Origin: CAYSNP01 sp050945855
GTDB lineage: Bacteria > Bacillota > Clostridia > Christensenellales > DTU072
Direction of reading: 5' to 3'
Length of the DNA stretch: 15,980 nucleotides
Assembly: GCA_050945855.1 (NCBI GenBank)
Contig: JBMNTS010000027.1
Coordinates: 1-15,980, forward strand
Under the pieces are notes generated by a model. It was not told the DNA's origin. It worked only from the letters and a program-made list of their open reading frames with translations, and did not search any database. Positions 1 through 5,214 of the stretch are shown here, piece after piece. A program made the position numbers and the translations under genes. Every line of letters begins with the position of its first letter. Position 1 is the first letter of the stretch.

Positions 1-410
1 CCTTAAGAAAATAGCTTCATTATTACTCTCCTTTTTGCTTTCTCTAACCCGTACAAGAATATTTGTATGGGTTTCTTCGATTTTCCAGTTCATTATCTAT
101 TCATACAAGAATAATTGTGCGGGATATTTAAGCTCACGGTACAAGAAAAAAATGTACTGCTGCCATTCAAGTGTACCGTATCAATTTCAAACAAATCCAT
201 GCAAGAATAATTGTGCGGGATTCCTAAATTTTTGTTTCCCATCATTTTCGCCAAACTTGCCGGTAGTCAATCCCATACAAATATAATCGTATGGGTATGA
301 AAGTATTGCCCCTCTTACAAGATTAGCTATCAAAGAATTGACCTGCTCATACAAGAATAATTGTTCGATTTGCCTTTTTGTATAATTGCGCAAAGAAATC
401 ACTCCTGCGG

Positions 411-569
411 ACAAGAATAATTGTACGGCTTTCTCCTGTGATTGTACGGTTTAGCTTCTATGCACAACGGATAATTATATGAATTAAAATTGTGCACAAG
501 AATAATTGTGCGGTTGTCATTTGGCATAATTGTCCGGAGAAATAATTCCGTATGAGAATAATTGTATGG
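411..569. repeat. Segmental duplication A, copy 1 (partner 840-999)
   Basis: This segment of the hairpin array reappears at 840-999. The two copies align over their whole length, with scattered substitutions and one inserted A that lengthens a hairpin loop to GAAATAA in the second copy. Besides the hairpins, the unique-looking spacer (from about 431, beginning TTCTCCTGTGATTGTACGG) is duplicated as well, so the array grew by copying blocks rather than single hairpins. Confidence 0.9.
497..550. repeat. Segmental duplication C, copy 1 (partner 668-721)
   Basis: A 54-base segment covering the right half of one hairpin, the spacer and the left arm of the next hairpin is identical to 668-721 (offset 171). 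Confidence 0.9.
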
Positions 570-667
570 GCGAAAAACATTAAACCGTATAAAACTTGCA
601 CAAGAATAATTGTATGCGAATATTATACAATTCCGGAATTTAATTTATCAATCAATTCGATTCCATA

Positions 668-721
668 CAAGAATAATTGTGCGGTTGTCATTTGGCATAA
701 TTGTCCGGAGAAATAATTCCG
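668..721. repeat. Segmental duplication C, copy 2
   Basis: Identical by eye to 497-550. Together with blocks A and B it shows at least three separate duplication or recombination events inside the array. Confidence 0.9.
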
Positions 722-853
722 CATAGGAATAATTGTATGGCATATTAATGAATTGCCACTCTGAAATTCGTACAAGAATAATTGTATGGATTGCTTATCG
801 GAACATGGATAATTGTGTGGATTCAATTCATTTCCCCATACAAGAATAATTGT
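711..853. repeat. Segmental duplication B, copy 1 (partner 970-1112)
   Basis: This 143-base block is repeated at a constant offset of 259 bases (970-1112). By eye only two substitutions separate the copies, both near the degenerate repeat (about 798 and 806), which points to a recent duplication. Confidence 0.92.
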
Positions 854-999
854 GCGGCATTCTCCTGTGATTGTACGGTTTAGCTTCTATGCACAGCGGA
901 TAATTATATGAATTAAAATGGTGCACAAGAAATAATTGTGCGGTTGTCTTTTGGCATAACTATGCGGATAAATAATTCCGCATAGGAATAATTGTATGG
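840..999. repeat. Segmental duplication A, copy 2
   Basis: Partner of 411-569. The most divergent part is 953-970, where a further hairpin forms: ATGCGGA at 962-968 pairs with TCCGCAT at 977-983. The right arm of that hairpin is also the left arm of the next repeat (978-999), so the two structures compete. Confidence 0.88.
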
Positions 1000-1112
1000 C
1001 ATATTAATGAATTGCCACTCTGAAATTCGTACAAGAATAATTGTATGGATTGCTTACCGGAACAGGGATAATTGTGTGGATTCAATTCATTTCCCCATAC
1101 AAGAATAATTGT
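970..1112. repeat. Segmental duplication B, copy 2
   Basis: Partner of 711-853. It carries four or five hairpin units with the same internal spacing (about 49, 31 and 37 bases). Confidence 0.92.
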
Positions 1113-1214
1113 AAGGCTTGGTCTGTTTTTGAATTGGTGTGTCAGATGCGGAAATGCGAATTTAGAGTTGGACTGCCGTTTGCTTTATTTTTGTAAATAA
1201 TTGTAATCTGCTTA

Positions 1215-1243
1215 TTGACAGCGCGTCATTGCCGTGCTAAAAT
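1215..1243 (+). promoter_or_regulatory. Strong sigma-A promoter for the flavodoxin gene
   Basis: TTGACA at 1215-1220 and TAAAAT at 1238-1243 are separated by 17 bases. A TG precedes the -10 box by one base (1235-1236), giving an extended -10. Transcription should begin near 1250, about 50 bases before the ATG. Confidence 0.8.
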
Positions 1244-1254
1244 TTTAATAGTAT

Positions 1255-1280
1255 TATTATACTTTGGTATAAGTATAATA
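1255..1280. promoter_or_regulatory. Perfect inverted repeat, probable operator
   Basis: TATTATACTT (1255-1264) and AAGTATAATA (1271-1280) are exact reverse complements separated by TGGTAT. A second inverted pair, TTATAC/GTATAA, is nested at 1257-1272. The element lies just downstream of the predicted transcription start and directly before the RBS, where a bound dimeric repressor would block transcription. The regulator is not in the window and the family cannot be named from the site. Confidence 0.6.
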
Positions 1281-1300
1281 GATTTAGGAGATCAGAAATT

Positions 1301-1786
1301 ATGAAATTGATAGTTTACTATTCATATAGCGGCTCCTGCAAGGTAGCGGCAGAATATCTACAGGAAAAACTGGGCGGGGAAGTATTGTTCCTGGCTGAGG
1401 AAAAACCTTTTAAGAAAAGCATAATGGGTTGCATACAAGGCATTATCTCCACGATGTTTAACAAAAAGACCGCGCTTGCCGTAAATATAGCGGATAAAGT
1501 GGCGGCCTCCGACCTTATTTATTTGATTTCGCCTATCTGGGGAGGAAAAACCCCGCCCGCCATCAATGCGTTTCTGGCGGAAGCGGATCTGGAAGGCAAA
1601 AAGGTAAACGTACTTACCGTGCAGGGTGACGAAAAACTCGCGGGCAGCGAAAAGGTATTTTTGTCCATTAAGGACAGGATAGAAAACAAGGGCGGTACGG
1701 TGGACGAAGCTCAAAGCATACAGGGCGGCGGATACAATGAGCCGATAACCAAAGAGCAGGCCGCGGAAAGGATACTTTTTAAGTAA
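1301..1786 (+). CDS. Flavodoxin-family protein
   Basis: A 161-residue cytoplasmic protein with the flavodoxin fold, expected to bind FMN and carry electrons or act as a small NAD(P)H:acceptor reductase partner. The N-terminus is a beta strand followed by the phosphate-binding loop S8-Y-S-G-S12. The segment at about 72-92 (DLIYLISPIWGGKTPP) matches the second FMN-contacting loop seen in the flavodoxin_4 group, where a W follows SPI. Residues 97-107 (LEGKKVNVLTV) are the usual next strand. Length is normal for the single-domain family. The start is ATG with AGGAG at 1286-1290. The gene stands alone between its own promoter and terminator, with an inverted repeat in the leader suggesting repression. 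The physiological partner is unknown; an iron- or redox-stress role is only a guess. Confidence 0.85.
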   Translation: MKLIVYYSYSGSCKVAAEYLQEKLGGEVLFLAEEKPFKKSIMGCIQGIISTMFNKKTALAVNIADKVAASDLIYLISPIWGGKTPPAINAFLAEADLEGKKVNVLTVQGDEKLAGSEKVFLSIKDRIENKGGTVDEAQSIQGGGYNEPITKEQAAERILFK

Positions 1787-1833
1787 AGTTTTACACACTT
1801 TAAGCCGAAAACATTTTATTTTAACCCGCACAT

Positions 1834-1867
1834 AAAAGAGGGCAGTTTTTGTTTGCCCTCTTTTTTT
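1834..1867 (+). terminator. Rho-independent terminator after the flavodoxin gene
   Basis: AAAAGAGGGCA (1834-1844) pairs with TGCCCTCTTTT (1854-1864) around a nine-base loop and runs into a T tract ending at 1867. On the other strand the stem ends in TTTT, so it may also stop transcripts coming from the symporter gene. Confidence 0.9.
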
Positions 1868-1899
1868 GGTTTTTCCGTTGCGTCGCGGATTTGCTAAAC

Positions 1900-1957
1900 A
1901 AGCCTAATGCTTAGGCTTTCAGTAGCATAAGCTACCGAAAGCCTGCATTTTCAGGCT
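1900..1957. repeat. Cluster of mutually exclusive hairpins behind the symporter gene
   Basis: Three overlapping hairpins share arms. AAGCCTAA/TTAGGCTT lies at 1900-1918 with a three-base loop. At 1913-1944 a 14-pair stem with one A-C mismatch encloses GTAGC-ATAA-GCTAC. AGCCTG/CAGGCT spans 1940-1957. They follow the minus-strand symporter stop at 1964, so they probably act as its 3' end or protect the mRNA, but no T tract follows on that strand. Confidence 0.6.
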
Positions 1958-1963
1958 ATTTGC

Positions 1964-3472
1964 TTATTTCCAAGTACTGTCCAGAAAGTCGCCCTGCTCC
2001 GTTTGCTTTCTTGCGGCTATTTCCTCAAGCATCTTGTTATAGAACTTTTCGTCAATCTTATATTTTGACCTAAACACCAGATACGACGCCGTAAGCAATA
2101 TCACGGGTATCAGCACCATTGCGGCTCTCAGCGCAAACTTCATTTGAGGGGTGGCACCCTGCAGAGCGGCTTCGATGACGTTAAGGCGTTCCGCTTCCGA
2201 GATAATCCCTCTTGCGGCATCATTTTCCGCGTCCGAAATGGTTTTTGTAATGGACGTTATCCCTATTGCCAAAAAGACCGTCATAAGCACCAGTTGTTCC
2301 AAGGCGCTGCCCAGTTTTGCCATAAACGGGCGCACCGAGAAGATTATGCCCTCGTCCCTGCTGCCCGTCTTCCATTCGTTGTACTCCACCGTATTGGCAA
2401 TCGAAATGGTAAGCACCATATAGAATAATTCCTGCCCCGCGCCTATAAGAGCGATACCTATACACAGCGTGGTAAAGTTCATCGGCCAAAGGATGCCCGT
2501 TACAAAGAACAGCAGATATCCCGCAACCGCCAGCAGCAGTCCCGCAAGCTGAAGGGCTTTTCTGGGAAATCTTGCTTCCAAAGCGGGATACAATACGGCC
2601 AGAAGCACGTTAGTCACCGCGTAAACCGCCACAAAAACAGTAACCAGAGAACCGTTGTAGCCGAATTCCAGATATACGAAAGTGCTTCCGAAAGCTAAAA
2701 TAATGACACTGCCCAGATTGTAGAGCAGCATTACCAGAGCTATCCAAAGCAACTGGTCGTTGTTAAAGAGCACCTTGACCATTCTTTTGATACCCATGCG
2801 TTCCGGCGCTTCTGCCTTCTGGGGTTTTTCCTGCACGCCCACTACGGTCATTATCTGACAGCCTATAAACAAAGCTGAGATAACTATCGCGATGATCATA
2901 TAGGCGGTTACTGCATTGCCGCCGATAGCCATTTCGCCGGCGGTCAAAAACGGAACAGCCCCTACCGTAATTATCGCGCCGATGGCGGCAAACAGGTTGG
3001 CAAGCGAGGTAAGGCTTGCCCTGTCCTTAGGATTGCTGGTAAGCGAAGGGAGCATCGACCAATAGGCGATATCGTTCATTGTAAAGGTGATATCCCAAAG
3101 CAAGTACAGAAAGATGAAGGCGATAACAAAGTTCCAGCCTTTAATGGGCAGGGAAAAAATCAAGGACAGGATAATCGCGTTGGAGATTGCGCCCGCAAGT
3201 ATCCACGGCTTGAACTTGCCCATTTTGGTATGCGTGTTTTCGATTATTCCGCCCATGACCGGGTCGTTTACCGCGTCCCAGATGCGGCACACCATCAATA
3301 TAACGCTGATTGTCGCGAATTGAGCGTCATCCACACCTTTGGTAAAGAGGATATAGGTGAGCAGGTAATTGGCGTACAATGCGTAAGCCATATCCCTGCC
3401 TATCCCTCCTAAAGTGTATGTCCATTTAGTTCGCGCCGAAACTCTCTCGGCGATAGGTGTCACCTTTTCCAT
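1964..3472 (-). CDS. GPH-family (MelB-like) sugar:cation symporter
   Basis: A 502-residue inner-membrane transporter of the major facilitator superfamily, glycoside-pentoside-hexuronide:cation symporter group, with about 12 hydrophobic segments. It should import a glycoside or oligosaccharide with Na+ or H+. Family hallmarks align with MelB: D27 (MelB D19), W65-D66-x-x-N-D70 in helix 2 (MelB cation-site D55/D59), N133-D134-x-x-x-W138 in helix 4 (MelB D124/W128, sugar site), and K386 in helix 11 (MelB K377). All the expected charged residues are therefore present and transport activity is likely. The 410-450 loop is charged and longer than in MelB. The start is ATG with an AAGGAGG RBS at 3478-3484 (reverse strand). 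It is a single-gene unit, divergent from the ion permease. The substrate cannot be read from the sequence. Confidence 0.92.
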   Translation of the reverse strand: MEKVTPIAERVSARTKWTYTLGGIGRDMAYALYANYLLTYILFTKGVDDAQFATISVILMVCRIWDAVNDPVMGGIIENTHTKMGKFKPWILAGAISNAIILSLIFSLPIKGWNFVIAFIFLYLLWDITFTMNDIAYWSMLPSLTSNPKDRASLTSLANLFAAIGAIITVGAVPFLTAGEMAIGGNAVTAYMIIAIVISALFIGCQIMTVVGVQEKPQKAEAPERMGIKRMVKVLFNNDQLLWIALVMLLYNLGSVIILAFGSTFVYLEFGYNGSLVTVFVAVYAVTNVLLAVLYPALEARFPRKALQLAGLLLAVAGYLLFFVTGILWPMNFTTLCIGIALIGAGQELFYMVLTISIANTVEYNEWKTGSRDEGIIFSVRPFMAKLGSALEQLVLMTVFLAIGITSITKTISDAENDAARGIISEAERLNVIEAALQGATPQMKFALRAAMVLIPVILLTASYLVFRSKYKIDEKFYNKMLEEIAARKQTEQGDFLDSTWK

Positions 3473-3505
3473 ACTTGCCTCCTTTTAGTATATGCATTAA
3501 CAAAA

Positions 3506-3534
3506 GTTTAACACATTACTTATATCATAGTCAA
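3506..3534 (-). promoter_or_regulatory. Candidate promoter for the symporter gene
   Basis: On the minus strand TTGACT (3529-3534) and TTAAAC (3506-3511) are 17 bases apart, just upstream of the RBS. The -35 box is good; the -10 box matches consensus at only three of six positions. Confidence 0.45.
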
Positions 3535-3674
3535 TACTCAAATTTTTATGAAAATACAATTCGTGTTCTCATAAACGGGACAATTACTGCCGCTATGATG
3601 GGCGATTTCGACAATTTTCGTATTTATCCGCCTTTTATGGGTCATTTACGGTACCCGCTTATTTTGTAAATATA

Positions 3675-3702
3675 TTGAAACACATTTCATATATGCTATA
3701 AT
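3675..3702 (+). promoter_or_regulatory. Promoter for the SLC13-type permease gene
   Basis: TTGAAA (3675-3680) and a perfect TATAAT (3697-3702) are separated by 16 bases, with an extended -10 TG at 3694-3695. Predicted transcription starts near 3709, leaving a leader of about 200 bases before the ATG at 3907. Confidence 0.75.
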
Positions 3703-3708
3703 CTTATC

Positions 3709-3906
3709 AAGCTGTAAAGCAATATGAAGTGGGGAAAAGGGCAGGGGGCTGTCTCCGAACGGAGACAGCCTTATGTCGTTGCGATGCCATTGAAAAATCC
3801 GGCTGCCTAAAATAAAGTATATTTTCCAAATTTATGTATAAATATTAATAAGCAGCCGCCTCTGAACAGTTGCGCGGAAGCCGGGCAAAGTGCTACACTC
3901 TAGGGC
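3709..3906 (+). promoter_or_regulatory. Long structured leader of the permease gene
   Basis: The first hairpin, GGCTGTCTCC-GAAC-GGAGACAGCC (3747-3770), has a perfect 10-pair stem. A second pairing joins CGGCTGC (3800-3806) with GCAGCCG (3852-3858) across an AT-rich loop. The GGCTG arms (3747, 3801) and CAGCC arms (3766, 3853) are interchangeable, so alternative folds exist. There is no T tract after the first hairpin and no good Shine-Dalgarno before the ATG (only AGGG, one base away). I do not recognise a known riboswitch class. Confidence 0.4.
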
Positions 3907-5019
3907 ATGGTTGCAGCCACACTCAGGTTTGTAAAGAAAAATATCGTTGCGGTTATCGCGCTTATCCTTGCCGCGGTTTCCGTTTTTTTTGTGCCCGTAA
4001 ACAAGGGATACCTTGCTTACTTTAATATGAACACCCTGCTGTTGCTGTTTTCCACCATGTTGGTAATCGGCGCGTTCAAAAACATAAAAACCTTTATAAT
4101 TACCGCAAGAAGTTTAATCAAAAAAATGAAAAACACAAGGGCGCTGGTGTTTTCGCTTGTGTTTATAACTTATATTGCTTCTATTTTTATTGCCAACGAT
4201 ATGGCGCTATTGACCTTTCTGCCGCTTACGTTTATAGTGTTCAAAACCTGCGAAAAGGAGAAGTATATCGCCTTTACCGTAATTATGCAGACGGTCGGAG
4301 CCAATCTCGGCGGAATGATTATGCCTTTCGGCAATCCGCAAAGCTTATATTTATACAGTCATTATAATATACCAGTCGCCGAATTCGTGAGGATAATGGC
4401 TCCTCCCTTTTTGTTTTCCTTGGGGGTAATCGCTCTCGTGTGCCTGTTTGTAAAAAAGGAACCCGCCGCCCTGCTTAACGGCTTTGACGTCAAACTGAAC
4501 AAGCCGCGCTTCCTTATATATTGCGTATTTGCCGTAATTGCCCTGCTGAGCGTGTTTAGAGTGATTAATTACCTTATCGCCACCGCAATCATCCTTGCGG
4601 GAATATTTATCGCGGACAAAAAGGCGTATAATAGGGTGGATTATTCGCTTATGATTACCTTTGTCGCATTTTTCGTATTCGCCAATAATATGGCTCGCTT
4701 AGAGCCGGTAAGGGAATTTGTAACGCGTTTTACCGACAAAAATGCGCTGCTTGCGGGCGTAATATCCTGCCAGCTTATCTCCAATGTCCCGTCGGCAATC
4801 TTTTTATCCAATTTTACCGACGACTACGCCTCCCTTCTTCTGGCCACAAATATCGGTGGCGTGGGCACCCTTGTGGCTTCCCTTGCCAGCCTTATATCGT
4901 TGAAGGCGTTTTCCCTCGAATATCCCAATAAAACCAAACGCTATACTCTGACATTCGGCATAATTAACTTTGCTTTTTTGACGGCTCTCACCGCTTTATG
5001 CTACGCTCTGCTTTATTGA
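3907..5019 (+). CDS. SLC13/ArsB/NhaD-type anion permease
   Basis: A 370-residue polytopic membrane protein of the ion-transporter superfamily that includes citrate, arsenite and Na+/H+ exchangers. About ten hydrophobic segments are visible. Two re-entrant-type motifs mark the family: F94-IANDMALLTFLPL (first half) with G131-ANLGGMIMPFGNPQ, and the pseudo-repeat S292-NVPSAIFLSNF with T314-NIGGVGTLVASLASL (second half). It is shorter than DASS transporters (about 450-500) and nearer ArsB-like permeases (about 430). The start is the first ATG after an in-frame TAG at 3901-3903, but its RBS is poor. It is transcribed alone, from a strong promoter through a structured leader, and faces gyrA tail to tail. 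The substrate is unknown: a carboxylate, arsenite or sulfate are all possible, and no ars regulator is nearby. Confidence 0.85.
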   Translation: MVAATLRFVKKNIVAVIALILAAVSVFFVPVNKGYLAYFNMNTLLLLFSTMLVIGAFKNIKTFIITARSLIKKMKNTRALVFSLVFITYIASIFIANDMALLTFLPLTFIVFKTCEKEKYIAFTVIMQTVGANLGGMIMPFGNPQSLYLYSHYNIPVAEFVRIMAPPFLFSLGVIALVCLFVKKEPAALLNGFDVKLNKPRFLIYCVFAVIALLSVFRVINYLIATAIILAGIFIADKKAYNRVDYSLMITFVAFFVFANNMARLEPVREFVTRFTDKNALLAGVISCQLISNVPSAIFLSNFTDDYASLLLATNIGGVGTLVASLASLISLKAFSLEYPNKTKRYTLTFGIINFAFLTALTALCYALLY

Positions 5020-5049
5020 CAAAGACGAAAGAATAAAGAAGCACCCAAC

Positions 5050-5068
5050 CGCGCCGCTATACATCGCT
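5050..5068. repeat. Short direct repeat, copy 1 (partner 5196-5214)
   Basis: CGCGCCGCTATACATCGCT occurs here and, identically, at 5196-5214, where it covers the last codons and stop of gyrA. The extended copy 5049-5068 also forms an inverted pair with 5091-5110 (17 of 20 positions complementary plus one G-T) around a 22-base loop. The element resembles a small REP-like unit between convergent genes. Confidence 0.75.
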
Positions 5069-5195
5069 GCATGTTTAAGAAAAAAGCAAGAGCGATGGAG
5101 AGCGGTGCGGAGACGGGCAACAGGCAGGGAGACGGCGAAGGGAGTGTATAAAGAAATACATGACCGAGCCGCGCTCACTGCACGTAGCTTGTATA

Positions 5196-5214
5196 CGCGC
5201 CGCTATACATCGCT
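5196..5214. repeat. Short direct repeat, copy 2, overlapping the gyrA stop codon
   Basis: Identical to 5050-5068. On the minus strand it encodes the final Ser-Asp-Val of GyrA and contains the TAG stop at 5203-5205. Confidence 0.75.

Larger units (their letters stand above)
48..1116. repeat. Array of about 20 short hairpin repeats (GAATAA loop)
   Basis: The ideal unit is CATACAA-GAATAA-TTGTATG: two complementary arms around a six-base loop. Copies have their loops near positions 59, 111, 148 (degenerate), 207, 283, 357, 417, 502, 558, 606, 673, 729, 778, 809 (degenerate), 846, 932 (seven-base loop), 988, 1037, 1068 (degenerate) and 1105. The loop and the inner ACAA/TTGT are nearly constant. 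The outer arms vary but often keep pairing: GTGCACAA with TTGTGCGG at 493-512, and CCCGTACAA with TTGTATGGG at 48-71. Many outer pairs are G-T or A-C. The longest stem (765-792) has 11 pairs. Centre-to-centre spacing is irregular, 31-85 bases. No other copy was noticed in the window. The reading frames across it are artefacts of the repeat. The function is unknown. Confidence 0.9.
1..1214. other. Non-coding stretch before the flavodoxin gene
   Basis: Apart from the hairpin array and its duplicated blocks, I see no gene here. The few open frames simply read through the repeats. Bases 1117-1214 are plain AT-rich sequence with one decayed repeat-like fragment at about 1193-1210 (TTGTAAATAATTGTAATC). 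Confidence 0.75.

Noticed and set aside
35..826. Small proteins encoded in the repeat array (35-286 on +, 187-414 and 623-826 on -)
   Set aside because: They only translate the hairpin unit repeatedly (QLFLY-type peptides), have no RBS and no conserved domain.
48..1116. CRISPR array
   Set aside because: The repeat is a short 20-base palindrome with variable arms, spacing is 31-85 bases, spacers are themselves duplicated, and no cas gene is present.
48..1116. Replication origin with DnaA boxes
   Set aside because: No TTATCCACA-type boxes are found in the array or near gyrB, and dnaA and dnaN are absent.
3747..3770. Rho-independent terminator in the permease leader
   Set aside because: The 10-pair hairpin is strong but is followed by TTATGTCG rather than a T tract on +, and by C-rich sequence on -.
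5020..5202. Additional gene between the permease and gyrA (for example 5105-5413 on + or 4996-5178 on -)
   Set aside because: The frames run over the repeat and into the flanking genes, with low-complexity arginine-rich translation and no RBS.
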